In this document: positions 17,913 to 27,115 of the stretch, piece after piece
Layout: every line of letters begins with the position of its first letter
Numbering within the stretch: the stretch's first letter is position 1
DNA from: Bacteroides mediterraneensis
Lineage (GTDB): Bacteria > Bacteroidota > Bacteroidia > Bacteroidales > Bacteroidaceae
NCBI RefSeq assembly: GCF_900128455.1
Contig: NZ_LT635783.1
Span: forward strand, 1,514,919 to 1,578,918
Reading direction: 5' to 3'
Length of the DNA: 64,000 nucleotides
Notes under the pieces: generated by a model
Seen by the model: only the letters and a program-made list of their open reading frames with translations
What the model was told of the DNA's origin: nothing
The model's database searches: none
Made by a program: the position numbers and the translations under genes

Positions 17913-19475
17913 ATGGCAGAACCGAGAAGAAATACACGTGTGGCGAAAACGGCTAAGACCAAGCCGATGGATGAGTATGGACATCTGCAGCCGCAGGCTC
18001 CTGAACTGGAGGAAGCGGTGCTGGGTGCGCTGATGATTGAAAAGGATGCGTATTCGCTGGTGAGCGAGATTCTTCGTCCGGAGTCGTTCTACGAGCACCG
18101 GCACCAGCTGATTTATGCGGCCATCACCGATCTGGCCATCCAGCAGAAACCGATTGATATCCTGACCGTGACCGAACAGTTGCGCTCGCGCGGCGATTTG
18201 GAAGAGGTGGGCGGACCGTTTTATATCACGCAGCTGAGTGGTAAGGTGGCGTCGTCGGCCCACATTGAATACCATGCCCGTATCATTGCCCAGAAGTTTC
18301 TGGCGCGTGAACTGATTTCTTTCACAAGCAGCATACAGACCAAGGCGTTCGACGAGACGCAGGATGTGGACGACCTGATGCAGGAGGCCGAAGGAAAGCT
18401 CTTCGAAATTTCCCAGCAGAACATGAAGAAGGATTACACGCAGATTAATCCGGTCATTCAGGAGGCCTACGAGATGTTGCAGAAGGCAGCGGCCCGTACC
18501 GACGGTCTGAGTGGACTTTCGAGTGGTTTCCATCAGTTGGACAAGATGACTTCTGGCTGGCAGAATTCCGACCTGATTATCATTGCGGCCCGTCCGGCCA
18601 TGGGTAAGACGGCGTTCGTGCTTTCCATGGCGAAGAACATGGCGGTGAACAATAAGGTGCCGGTAGCGTTGTTCTCGCTTGAAATGAGCAACGTGCAGCT
18701 GGTGAACCGTCTGATTGTAAACGTCTGTGAGATTCCGGGTGAGAAAATCAAGAGCGGTCAGCTGGCACCTTACGAGTGGGGACAGCTTGACTACAAAATC
18801 AAGGAATTGTATGATGCTCCGTTGTATGTGGACGATACGCCGTCATTGTCTGTATTCGAATTGCGGACCAAGGCGCGCCGTCTGGTGCGTGAGCACGGGG
18901 TGAAGATTATCATCATCGACTACCTTCAGCTGATGAATGCCAGCGGAATGTCGTTCGGCAGCCGTCAGGAAGAGGTCAGCACCATCTCGCGTTCGTTGAA
19001 GGGACTGGCCAAGGAACTGAATATTCCGATTGTGGCCCTGAGCCAGTTGAACCGTGGCGTGGAGAATCGTGAAGGTATCGACGGAAAACGTCCACAGCTG
19101 AGTGACCTGCGTGAGTCGGGTGCCATCGAGCAGGATGCCGATATGGTGTGCTTTATCCACCGTCCGGAATATTATAAGATTTATACCGACGAGAAGGGAA
19201 ACGATTTGCACGGCATGGCCGAAATCATCATTGCCAAGCATCGTAACGGTGCGGTGGGCGATGTGCTGCTGCGCTTCCGCGGCGAGTATGCCCGTTTCCA
19301 GAATCCGGACGACGATATGATTGTACCGATGCCGGGTGAGGAGAAGCCAGCTCCAGTACTCCGTTCGAAGATGAACGCCGGTGGGGGACAGGATTTCGTG
19401 CCGCCTCCACCCACTGATTTGCCTCCGATGCCCGATAATCCGTTTGGTGCTCCAGTGCCGGATGTTCCGTTTTAA
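17913..19475 (+). CDS. dnaB: Replicative DNA helicase DnaB
   Basis: 520 aa from ATG 17913. The helicase unwinds DNA at the fork as a hexamer. The N-terminal domain (PQAPELEEAVLGALMIE) binds primase. The RecA-like C-terminal domain has a Walker A (IAARPAMGKTAF, residues ~223-234), Walker B (IIIIDYLQLM), the SQLNRGVE block, and LSDLRESGAIEQDAD near the end. No intein is present. The C-terminal tail is proline-rich (VPPPPTDLPPMPDNPFG). I reject the longer start at 17811 because the promoter -7 box lies at 17884. Confidence 0.98.
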   Translation: MAEPRRNTRVAKTAKTKPMDEYGHLQPQAPELEEAVLGALMIEKDAYSLVSEILRPESFYEHRHQLIYAAITDLAIQQKPIDILTVTEQLRSRGDLEEVGGPFYITQLSGKVASSAHIEYHARIIAQKFLARELISFTSSIQTKAFDETQDVDDLMQEAEGKLFEISQQNMKKDYTQINPVIQEAYEMLQKAAARTDGLSGLSSGFHQLDKMTSGWQNSDLIIIAARPAMGKTAFVLSMAKNMAVNNKVPVALFSLEMSNVQLVNRLIVNVCEIPGEKIKSGQLAPYEWGQLDYKIKELYDAPLYVDDTPSLSVFELRTKARRLVREHGVKIIIIDYLQLMNASGMSFGSRQEEVSTISRSLKGLAKELNIPIVALSQLNRGVENREGIDGKRPQLSDLRESGAIEQDADMVCFIHRPEYYKIYTDEKGNDLHGMAEIIIAKHRNGAVGDVLLRFRGEYARFQNPDDDMIVPMPGEEKPAPVLRSKMNAGGGQDFVPPPPTDLPPMPDNPFGAPVPDVPF

Positions 19476-19493
19476 GGCCGAATTAAAATACTA

Positions 19494-19523
19494 CAGGCGG
19501 CTCGCTTTGATGCGGGCCGCCTG
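19494..19523. terminator. Terminator-like stem between dnaB and the fucosidase gene
   Basis: CAGGCGGC (19494-19501) pairs with GCCGCCTG (19516-19523), with three further pairs inside. No long T run on the plus strand; TAGTATTTTAATT follows on the minus strand, so it may serve both convergent genes. Confidence 0.6.
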
Positions 19524-19551
19524 TGATGTCTCTATACGGGTTGTTTCAGAA

Positions 19552-21375
19552 TTACTGTGCAACGGTCACTCCGAATTCCTCCAGTTCTACCGTAGCGGTA
19601 GTGGCATCGGGAGTCGTAGCTTCCAGTTTGATGAACCGGACAGATTCTGCCTGCGGAAGGGTTACGGTCTGCGGCAACGGATTGTGCATGATGTTACTGA
19701 ACTCTCCGCGGCTGATTAGTTCCTTCCATTTCTTTCCATCGGGACTCACATAGAACTTATAGCGGAAGGCCATGGTCGGTTTGGCTTCTGCGTTCAGAGG
19801 GGCATAGGTAAAGGCCTTGAGGGTAACGGTCTTTCCTAAGTCGATGGTCAGCGGGGAAGCCGACAGCTTCTTCCAAGAGTCTCTGGACAGGTTGTTCCAG
19901 TTGGCTGCGCTTCCTTGTTCAGCCAACGGCTGGGCGTAGTAAGCCGCCACTTGCTGGATGTGCGCGTTCAGTCGGCTCTGGTGGATGGTGACTTTCAAGG
20001 AATCGGTCACGGTATCAGGAAAACGTACCATGCGCTTGTAGCCCACGGTGGTTCCTTTTCCCAAAAGCTTCCAGTTGCCGTTGTCCCAGGCTTCGAGGGT
20101 GAAGTCTTCCACTCGTTGTCCTTTAGAGATGTCTTCTTGCAGCATCACCACGTTGATAGGGGTTTGGCTTTTTACGGCATAGGTGCGTGCAGCTCCCTGC
20201 GGGGCTTCCCACGGCTGGTCTCCCCGAAGCACTTTGTTGTCTTTGAACGTTTCCTGGCGATAAGCGGCAAATTCTTTCAGACGGGCTACGTCGGCCTCAT
20301 GAATCCGTCCCCGGCGGTCGGGAGGAATGTTCAGCAGGAGGACAGAGTTGTAGCCTACCGACTGGAAATAGATGTCCGACAGTTGCTTCAGACTTTTTAC
20401 CTTGTCATTTTCTGTTTCATGCCAGAACCATCCCGGACGGATGGATACATCGACTTCCGACGGATACCAGAAGAGTTCCGTGGCATCTTTCAGCATTTCG
20501 CGGCTACCCAGGTCCTTGGCTTGGCTGTACACTTTCAGGCGGGCATTGTTTGCTTCCGAGCGGGCATAAATTCCCGGAGTCAGTACCGTGGCGCTCCATT
20601 CGGTTTCGCGTCCAAGGCCTTTTTCGTTGCCGACCCAGCGTACGTCGTCGCCCATGATGGCCATGACGGCTTTGGGTTGCAAGCGCTGAATGGTCTTGTA
20701 GAAGGCATCCCAGTCGTAGGTTTGTTTTTTCCCGTTGGGGCCTTCTCCGTTCGCGCCGTCAAACCAAACTTCGTGTACTTCTCCGTAGTTAGTCAGCAGT
20801 TCGGTCAGCTGTTCGATGAAGAATTTGTTGTAGGCAGGAGAATCGCCATAGCAGCTGGCGTTCCGATCCCATGGTGACAGGTAGACACCAAATTTCATGT
20901 CATATTTGGTACAGGCATCGCGAAGTTCCTTGACCACATCGCCTTTCCCGTTTTTCCAAGGAGAAGACGCTACGGAGTGAGTGGTGGTCTTGGTAGGCCA
21001 CAGGCAGAACCCGTCGTGGTGCTTGGCGGTGAGCAATACCATCTTGAAACCGGCTTCTTTCAGGGTCTTCACCCATTGTTCGGCATCCAGGTCGGTGGGG
21101 TTGAACAGTGCCGGGTCTTCCGAGCCGTCGCCCCATTCCCTGTCGGTAAACGTGTTGATGCCGAAGTGCAGGAAGGCCGTCAGCTCCATTTGTTGCCAGG
21201 CCAACTGCTGAGGCGTAGGAACCAGACGGGCCGCCATGGATACTTTTTGCTCCATGGTTTCATTGCCAGAAAAAGGCAGGTGCTTCACGAAATAGGCCGT
21301 GTCTTGCTGTGCCTGCATTCCTATGGGGAGGGAAAGCAGTGCGCATGCCGCGAGAATTTGAGGTAGTTTTTTCAT
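19552..21375 (-). CDS. Secreted alpha-L-fucosidase (GH29) with C-terminal F5/8-type domain
   Basis: About 607 aa from the ATG at 21375 (MKKLPQILAACALLSLPIGMQA, a signal peptide); an in-frame ATG at 21405 adds ten residues and is less likely. GH29 features include FLHFGINTFTDREWG near the N-terminus, TAKHHDGFCLWPT, and VHEVWFDGANGEG, in which the Asp is the expected nucleophile (D206 from this start). The C-terminal ~140 residues look like a discoidin/F5-8C galactose-binding beta-sandwich. GH29 enzymes release terminal L-fucose from host glycans such as mucin and milk oligosaccharides. No SusCD pair lies nearby, so this is an isolated enzyme and not part of a visible utilization locus. Confidence 0.92.
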   Translation of the reverse strand: MKKLPQILAACALLSLPIGMQAQQDTAYFVKHLPFSGNETMEQKVSMAARLVPTPQQLAWQQMELTAFLHFGINTFTDREWGDGSEDPALFNPTDLDAEQWVKTLKEAGFKMVLLTAKHHDGFCLWPTKTTTHSVASSPWKNGKGDVVKELRDACTKYDMKFGVYLSPWDRNASCYGDSPAYNKFFIEQLTELLTNYGEVHEVWFDGANGEGPNGKKQTYDWDAFYKTIQRLQPKAVMAIMGDDVRWVGNEKGLGRETEWSATVLTPGIYARSEANNARLKVYSQAKDLGSREMLKDATELFWYPSEVDVSIRPGWFWHETENDKVKSLKQLSDIYFQSVGYNSVLLLNIPPDRRGRIHEADVARLKEFAAYRQETFKDNKVLRGDQPWEAPQGAARTYAVKSQTPINVVMLQEDISKGQRVEDFTLEAWDNGNWKLLGKGTTVGYKRMVRFPDTVTDSLKVTIHQSRLNAHIQQVAAYYAQPLAEQGSAANWNNLSRDSWKKLSASPLTIDLGKTVTLKAFTYAPLNAEAKPTMAFRYKFYVSPDGKKWKELISRGEFSNIMHNPLPQTVTLPQAESVRFIKLEATTPDATTATVELEEFGVTVAQ

Positions 21376-21745
21376 AATGAGATTGTTTTCAGAGTGTGAT
21401 TTCATTTCATAATAGGGAAAATATCACAGAATTTGATTCAATGGAACGTTCCCCGAATGTTTTATTGGGGTAAAAATAATATAACTTGCTCAATTTTCAG
21501 TGATTTCGGTCGATAAAAACGCTGTTTGATAAGATTTTTTTTCTTTAAGAAAAGTGGGGTGGGGGAGATTATGAGAAAATAAGGATTGAATTTTCTATAT
21601 TTTGACATCGGAAACTCTACTATTTGATTTTCTAATTCGCTAACATTCAGTCTAATTTCATGCAATCTGCGGATTTTATTAGAATATTCCATCTAATTTT
21701 TATAACTTTGCGCATCATTCTTAGGAAATTATAAATAACAACGAT
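21376..21745. other. Intergenic region between divergent fucosidase and pheT
   Basis: AT-rich, no credible gene. The only clear signal is the pheT -7 box at 21703-21710. Confidence 0.5.
21703..21710 (+). promoter_or_regulatory. -7 box of pheT
   Basis: TAACTTTG, 35 nt before the ATG at 21746. Confidence 0.65.
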
Positions 21746-24208
21746 ATGAATATCTCTTATAACTGGCTGAAAGAATACGTCGACTTCGACCTAACCCCGG
21801 ACGAAGTGGCAGCCGCATTGACTTCCATCGGTCTGGAGACTGGGGGAGTGGAAGAAGTTCAAACCATCAAGGGGGGATTGGAAGGCCTTGTGGTAGGCGA
21901 GGTGCTGACTTGCGAACCGCATCCCAATTCCGACCACATGCATATTACCACCGTCAACTTGGGACAGGGAGAGCCTATCCAGATTGTCTGCGGAGCGGCT
22001 AACGTGGCTGCCGGACAGAAGGTTATCGTAGCCACACTGGGTACGAAGCTGTACGACGGCGACCAGTGCTTTACCATCAAGAAGTCTAAACTCCGTGGTG
22101 TGGAGTCAAACGGTATGATTTGTGCCGAAGATGAAATCGGCGTGGGCACAAGCCACGAAGGTATCATCGTATTGCCGGACGATGTGGTTCCGGGTACACC
22201 TGCCAAGGATTACTATAACATCAAGAGTGAATATGTGCTCGAAGTGGACATCACTCCGAACCGTGCCGATGCCTGCTCACACTACGGTGTGGCGCGCGAC
22301 TTGTATGCATGGCTTATCCAGAACGGACACAAGGCTACATTGAAGCGTCCGTCGGTCGATGCTTTCAAGGTGGATAACCACGACATGAACATCGATATCG
22401 TGGTGGAAAATACGGAGGCTTGCCCGCGTTATGCAGGAGTCGCCATCAAGGGTGTCACCGTGAAGGAAAGTCCGGAATGGTTGCAGAACAAGCTCCGTCT
22501 GATTGGGGTGCGTCCGATTAATAACATTGTCGATATTACCAACTACATTCTGCATGCCTACGGTCAGCCGATGCACTGCTTCGATGCCGATAAGATTAAG
22601 GGTGGCAAGATTGTAGTGAAGACTTGTGCCGAAGGAACTCCGTTCGTGACACTGGACGAAGTGGAACGCAAGCTGTCTGACAAGGACCTGATGATTTGCA
22701 ACACGGAAGAGCCGATGTGTATTGCCGGCGTATTTGGCGGACTGGATTCAGGTACGACGGAAACGACTACGGACGTGTTCTTGGAAAGCGCTTATTTCCA
22801 TCCGACTTGGGTGCGCAAGACGGCGCGTCGTCACGGTTTGAGCACGGATTCTTCTTTCCGTTTTGAACGTGGTATCGACCCGAACATTACGATTTATGCC
22901 TTGAAGGAAGCTGCGCTGCTGGTGAAGGAACTGGCGGGAGGAGAAATCGCTTCTGAAATCAAGGACAACTATCCGCATCCGATTGCTGATTTCCCGGTAG
23001 AGCTTTCTTACGGCTATGTCAACTCACTGGTGGGTAAGGTGATTCCGGTAGAAACCGTGAAGAACATCGTTACCAGTCTGGAGATGAAGGTTGTGAACGA
23101 AACGGCAGAAGGTCTTTCGTTGCTGGTTCCTCCTTATCGGGTGGATGTACAGCGTCCGTGCGACGTGGTAGAAGATATTCTCCGTATTTATGGATATAAT
23201 AATGTGGAAATCCCCACTACGCTGAAGTCCAGCTTGAGCGTGAAGGGAGAAGTAGATAAGTCGGTGAAACTGCAGAACCTGGTCGGCGAACAGCTGGTGG
23301 GTTGTGGTTTCAACGAGATTCTGAACAACTCACTGACCGCTGCGGCTTATTATGACGGACTGGAAACGTTCAAGCCGGAAAACTTGGTGCGGGTGATGAA
23401 TCCGTTGAGCAACGACTTGAACGTAATGCGTGCCACACTGCTTTTCGGCGGTTTGGAAAGCATCCAGCACAATGCCAACCGCAAGAATGCCGACTTGAAG
23501 TTCTTCGAGTTCGGTAACTGCTATCACTTCCATGCCGAGAAGAAGAATCCGGAAAAGGTACTGGCTGCCTATTCGGAAGAATTGCACATGGGCTTGTGGC
23601 TGACCGGAAAGCGGGTAAGCAACTCTTGGGCACATGCCGATGAAAATGCGTCTGTATATGAGCTGAAGGCTTATGTGCTGAATATCTTCCGTCGTCTGGG
23701 GGTAAACTTCGGAGGACTGGTATTCGGAAATCTTTCGGACGACATTTACTCGGTAGCTATTTCCGTACACACTCGTGGCGGTAAGTTGCTGGCTACCTTC
23801 GGTGTGGTTTGCAAGAAGATTCAGAAGGCGTTCGACATTGACCATGAAGTATATTATGCCGACTTGAACTGGAAGGAACTGATGAAGGCTATCAAGAACA
23901 ATGTGGTAAGCTATAAGGAAATCTCCAAGTTCCCGGCTGTAAAACGTGACTTGGCTTTGCTGATTGACAAGAAGGTACAGTTTGCTGAAATCGAAAAGAT
24001 TGCTTACGAAACCGACAAGAAGCTGCTGAAGTCTGTTGAATTGTTCGATGTGTACGAAGGCAAGAACCTGGAAGCCGGCAAGAAGAGCTATGCCGTAAGC
24101 TTTATGCTTCAGGATGAAAATGCCACACTGAACGACAAGCAGATTGACAAGTTCATGCAGAAGCTGATTGGCAACTTGCAGAACAAGCTGGGAGCTGTGC
24201 TTCGATAA
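21746..24208 (+). CDS. pheT: Phenylalanine--tRNA ligase beta subunit
   Basis: 820 aa, the usual length. It pairs with PheS (not in the window) to charge tRNA-Phe. The N-terminal MNISYNWLKEYVDFDLTPDE, the EMAP/tRNA-binding OB domain (VGEVLTCEPHPNSDHMHI), the B3/B4 editing domain (PNRADACSHYGVARDL, NNIVDITNYI) and the C-terminal ferredoxin-like anticodon-binding domain (KFPAVKRDLALLIDKKV) are all present. pheT without adjacent pheS is normal for Bacteroidales. It probably shares a transcript with the small membrane protein and yebC downstream (13 and 24 nt gaps). Confidence 0.98.
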   Translation: MNISYNWLKEYVDFDLTPDEVAAALTSIGLETGGVEEVQTIKGGLEGLVVGEVLTCEPHPNSDHMHITTVNLGQGEPIQIVCGAANVAAGQKVIVATLGTKLYDGDQCFTIKKSKLRGVESNGMICAEDEIGVGTSHEGIIVLPDDVVPGTPAKDYYNIKSEYVLEVDITPNRADACSHYGVARDLYAWLIQNGHKATLKRPSVDAFKVDNHDMNIDIVVENTEACPRYAGVAIKGVTVKESPEWLQNKLRLIGVRPINNIVDITNYILHAYGQPMHCFDADKIKGGKIVVKTCAEGTPFVTLDEVERKLSDKDLMICNTEEPMCIAGVFGGLDSGTTETTTDVFLESAYFHPTWVRKTARRHGLSTDSSFRFERGIDPNITIYALKEAALLVKELAGGEIASEIKDNYPHPIADFPVELSYGYVNSLVGKVIPVETVKNIVTSLEMKVVNETAEGLSLLVPPYRVDVQRPCDVVEDILRIYGYNNVEIPTTLKSSLSVKGEVDKSVKLQNLVGEQLVGCGFNEILNNSLTAAAYYDGLETFKPENLVRVMNPLSNDLNVMRATLLFGGLESIQHNANRKNADLKFFEFGNCYHFHAEKKNPEKVLAAYSEELHMGLWLTGKRVSNSWAHADENASVYELKAYVLNIFRRLGVNFGGLVFGNLSDDIYSVAISVHTRGGKLLATFGVVCKKIQKAFDIDHEVYYADLNWKELMKAIKNNVVSYKEISKFPAVKRDLALLIDKKVQFAEIEKIAYETDKKLLKSVELFDVYEGKNLEAGKKSYAVSFMLQDENATLNDKQIDKFMQKLIGNLQNKLGAVLR

Positions 24209-24221
24209 GATAAAGCCCTGA

Positions 24222-24464
24222 ATGATGCGTTACGATATTCAACCAGATTATCACCTGAAAGCTAAGCGGAGATGTCTGACGGCATTCTCCGTGGGCTTGG
24301 TGCTTGCGTTTCAGGCTGTAAGGGTCCTTTGGGATTTTTCGCTCAATGCGCCATGGAAGAATGGATTGGCCATTGTGGGTGGTTTGGGATGCTTACTGAT
24401 TAGCGGAATAGGGTGCTGGAAATACTGGAAGCTCATTCAGCATAATAAAAAGAGAATTCATTAA
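24222..24464 (+). CDS. Small two-TM membrane protein of unknown function
   Basis: 80 aa with two hydrophobic segments (~20-37 and ~47-65) separated by a short loop, and basic ends (KAKRRC, HNKKRIH). I do not recognise a family. It starts 13 nt after pheT and ends 24 nt before yebC, so it is probably co-transcribed. An alternative start one codon later (24225) is possible. Confidence 0.7.
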   Translation: MMRYDIQPDYHLKAKRRCLTAFSVGLVLAFQAVRVLWDFSLNAPWKNGLAIVGGLGCLLISGIGCWKYWKLIQHNKKRIH

Positions 24465-24488
24465 AAATAAATTTAAAAATATCATCCA

Positions 24489-25226
24489 ATGGGAAGAGCG
24501 TTTGAATATAGAAAAGCTACAAAATTGAAAAGATGGGGTCACATGGCGAAGACCTTCACTCGTCTGGGTAAACAAATTGCAATTGCAGTAAAAGCTGGTG
24601 GTCCGGAACCGGAAAACAACCCGGCTTTGCGTTCGGTAATCGCTACTTGTAAGCGTGAAAACATGCCGAAGGACAACATCGAACGTGCCATCAAGAATGC
24701 AATGGGTAAAGACCAGAGCGATTACAAGAGCATGACTTACGAAGGATACGGTCCTCACGGAATTGCCGTATTCGTAGACACTTTGACAGACAACACGACT
24801 CGTACGGTAGCCGACGTACGTTCCGTATTCAACAAATTTGGCGGTAACTTGGGTACTACCGGTTCACTGGCTTTCTTGTTTGACCACAAGTGTGTGTTCA
24901 CTTTCAAGAAGAAAGACGGTATTGATATGGAAGAATTGATTCTGGACCTGATTGACTACAACGTAGAAGATGAATACGATGAAGATCCGGAAGAAGGTAC
25001 CATCACTATCTACGGTGACCCGAAGAGCTATGCAGCCATCCAGAAGCACTTGGAAGAATGTGGCTTCGAAGATGTCGGTGGTGATTTCACTTACATCCCG
25101 AACGACCTGAAGGATGTGACTCCGGAACAGCGTGAGACAATCGACAAGATGGTAGAACGTCTGGAAGAATTCGACGATGTACAGACGGTTTACACGAACA
25201 TGAAACCGGAAGAGGACGCAGAATAA
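24489..25226 (+). CDS. YebC/PmpR family protein (translation or DNA-binding regulator)
   Basis: 245 aa. The N-terminus (MGRAFEYRKATKLKRWGHMAKTF, with the family's usual WA replaced) and NPALRSVIATCKRENMPKDNIERAI are diagnostic of YebC. YGPHGIAVFVDTLTDN and NKFGGNLGTTGSLAFLF follow. YebC proteins were described as transcription regulators and more recently as factors relieving ribosome stalling on proline-rich stretches; which role applies here cannot be read. The acidic C-terminus is typical. A terminator follows at 25251. Confidence 0.95.
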   Translation: MGRAFEYRKATKLKRWGHMAKTFTRLGKQIAIAVKAGGPEPENNPALRSVIATCKRENMPKDNIERAIKNAMGKDQSDYKSMTYEGYGPHGIAVFVDTLTDNTTRTVADVRSVFNKFGGNLGTTGSLAFLFDHKCVFTFKKKDGIDMEELILDLIDYNVEDEYDEDPEEGTITIYGDPKSYAAIQKHLEECGFEDVGGDFTYIPNDLKDVTPEQRETIDKMVERLEEFDDVQTVYTNMKPEEDAE

Positions 25227-25250
25227 TTTTTCTCATTACATACATTACGG

Positions 25251-25284
25251 ACGGAGTGCTTCATCAGGTACTCCGTTCTTTTTT
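25251..25284 (+). terminator. Intrinsic terminator after yebC
   Basis: ACGGAGT (25251-25257) pairs with ACTCCGT (25270-25276), followed by TCTTTTTT. Confidence 0.85.
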
Positions 25285-25305
25285 ATACGCAAAAAAGACA
25301 ATAGC

Positions 25306-25548
25306 ATGAAATACAGTTACAGAACGATGGGGACCTGCAGTTCCCAGATTGACGTGGAAGTGGAAAACGGAATTGTAAAGGACGTACATTTTACAGGCGG
25401 ATGCAACGGCAACCTGCAAGGTATCTCTTCACTGGTAAAGGGGATGAAAGTGGATGACGTGATTGCACGCCTGGAAGGTATCCGTTGTGGGGGAAAGCCC
25501 ACTTCCTGCCCCGACCAGCTTTGCAAGGCCCTGCGTGAGATACGCTGA
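25306..25548 (+). CDS. TSCPD domain-containing small protein (TIGR03905 type)
   Basis: 80 aa with four conserved Cys, including the TSCPD tetrad-like PTSCPDQLCKAL at the C-terminus. YRTMGTCSSQIDVEVENG and FTGGCNGNLQGISSLVKG match the short stand-alone TSCPD family. The same module ends some ribonucleotide reductases, where it may bind metal. The function of the short form is unknown. It follows the yebC terminator and is probably monocistronic; it is convergent with the DUF3667 gene, 9 nt away. Confidence 0.9.
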   Translation: MKYSYRTMGTCSSQIDVEVENGIVKDVHFTGGCNGNLQGISSLVKGMKVDDVIARLEGIRCGGKPTSCPDQLCKALREIR

Positions 25549-25557
25549 GAGGCTTTC

Positions 25558-26895
25558 TTAAAACTCCTCCGAAAGTGAGGAAAGCAGCACGATGAGCAGG
25601 ATACCGGCGATGACGAGGGCCAGGAACGTGAACAGGCTCAGTAAGCCCACGGTTTTGAGGAAGGTTCTGACCCAACCACGGTGGTACACGGTGTGCAGCG
25701 AAATGTAGGTATAGATAAACATGCCCACGAGGAAAACAGTCAGTGTGTAGAAGGGAATGTCTCCTCTGAAGGCATCCAGAAAGTTTTTCTCTGTCAGCAG
25801 GGGAATCAGCGGGATAGGCAACAGCATCAGGAATACGGTATTCAGATGGATGGCATGCACGAAATGCCACATGTAGGGATACCGTGATTTGCGGAACAGC
25901 CCTTGTAGAAGCCAGGCGAACAGCGGCAAAAGGAACATCATGTAGAGGGGTGTCCATTTGGACAAGCCTCCTATGAGTTGGTTGAGGAAAGACTCCCGGC
26001 GGAGTTGTTCAGCTTCATCGGGATTGTCTGAATTCCATTCGTATACGGGTGTGAGGGCGTTCCCAGCGGAGTCTGTTTGGAAGTGAAGAGCTGCTTGCAT
26101 CGATTCCGAGCCGATTTCTTTTTCTTTCAGCAGACTGTCCAGTTGTGAGGTTTTCACTTTCTGGAGGTACAGAATGGTTTTCAGGTCTTTTTCCCGGAGG
26201 GTGCTTTCACGGAGACAAGAGTCGGCTACCAGCTTCGGCATCCGTACATAGGAAAGGGAGAAACGGTCGTCCAGGCGTTGTACTTGGAACAGTTCATCGG
26301 TTCGGGTGACTCCTCTTTCCTGAAGAGCCTGCACCAGTTCCGGACCCTGATACAGATAGACGCTGGTATCGGGGAGGGCAGCTTCGGAGTTGAGCTGTTG
26401 GACTACTTCGTCGTTGATGCTCAGAGACTCTACGGCCTGTAAGGCTTGGTTGGCCTTATCAGAAGCCAGCATGAAAAAGAGGGTGAAAAAGACCACGGAG
26501 ATGCACATGTAAAGGCGGAAAGGATGCACGTAGGAATTGATTTTCCCGGCATTGAACTCGTTGGTCAGGAAGCCCGGGCGAGTGAACATGAGCCATAAGG
26601 TCTGCCAGATTTTACTGTCGAACTGGTAGACATTTTCAAAGTATTGCTTGAAATATTTCCAGAACGGCTGGTAGATGTCGAGAGCATATTGTCCGCAGCA
26701 GTGGCAGTACATCCCTTCCAGTTTGGTACCGCAGTTTTTACAATAGGTGTATCCGGGAACAGTCTTTTTGCGGATTCTCTGGAGGCGTTTCAGTTCGATG
26801 AGCCGCATAATCCGGCGTTTCCTTTCTGTAAGTTTTTGTCGCATCCGGGCGAGAAAGCCCGTCTTCTTTTGCGTTTCGTGTGTGGTATTTTTCAT
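25558..26895 (-). CDS. DUF3667 membrane protein with zinc-ribbon
   Basis: About 445 aa from the ATG at 26895; an upstream in-frame ATG at 26931 adds twelve residues. A basic N-terminus is followed by a Cys cluster CKNCGTKLEGMYCHCCGQ, likely a zinc ribbon, then FWKYFKQYFENVYQFDSKIW and LMFTRPGFLTNEFNAGK, hallmarks of DUF3667. One TM segment follows (IVVFFTLFFMLASD-like region), then a ~170-residue charged extracytoplasmic-type stretch, then four C-terminal TM segments. Function unknown. It stands alone, between convergent TSCPD and the crp-like gene. Confidence 0.85.
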   Translation of the reverse strand: MKNTTHETQKKTGFLARMRQKLTERKRRIMRLIELKRLQRIRKKTVPGYTYCKNCGTKLEGMYCHCCGQYALDIYQPFWKYFKQYFENVYQFDSKIWQTLWLMFTRPGFLTNEFNAGKINSYVHPFRLYMCISVVFFTLFFMLASDKANQALQAVESLSINDEVVQQLNSEAALPDTSVYLYQGPELVQALQERGVTRTDELFQVQRLDDRFSLSYVRMPKLVADSCLRESTLREKDLKTILYLQKVKTSQLDSLLKEKEIGSESMQAALHFQTDSAGNALTPVYEWNSDNPDEAEQLRRESFLNQLIGGLSKWTPLYMMFLLPLFAWLLQGLFRKSRYPYMWHFVHAIHLNTVFLMLLPIPLIPLLTEKNFLDAFRGDIPFYTLTVFLVGMFIYTYISLHTVYHRGWVRTFLKTVGLLSLFTFLALVIAGILLIVLLSSLSEEF

Positions 26896-27019
26896 GTCGG
26901 TCTGATTGAGTAAGATGATATACTGATACAAAAATACGTTTGTAGAATGAATTCTGCAAGTTTTTGTGAAGAAGAGCTGTATTCGGAACTTGTTCCTTCT
27001 TCAAATGGTGGAAAGGCAT

Positions 27020-27079
27020 AAAAAAACAGTTATATTGTTTCCTTCTGTATCAGATTGTTCTTGGGAAGCAATATAACTG
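27020..27079 (-). terminator. Intrinsic terminator of the crp/fnr-like gene
   Basis: Arms at 27027-27042 and 27064-27079 (11 bp perfect, CAGTTATATTG, plus 4 more pairs after one mismatch). On the minus strand the stem is followed by seven T (27020-27026). Confidence 0.85.
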
Positions 27080-27115
27080 CAAGGATACCTTGTAGAGGTA
27101 TTGTGTGTGATGCGA

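Noticed and set aside
21462..21692. Minus-strand ORF of 76 codons in the pheT upstream region
   Set aside because: AT-rich noise; no domain, and it lies in the promoter region of pheT.
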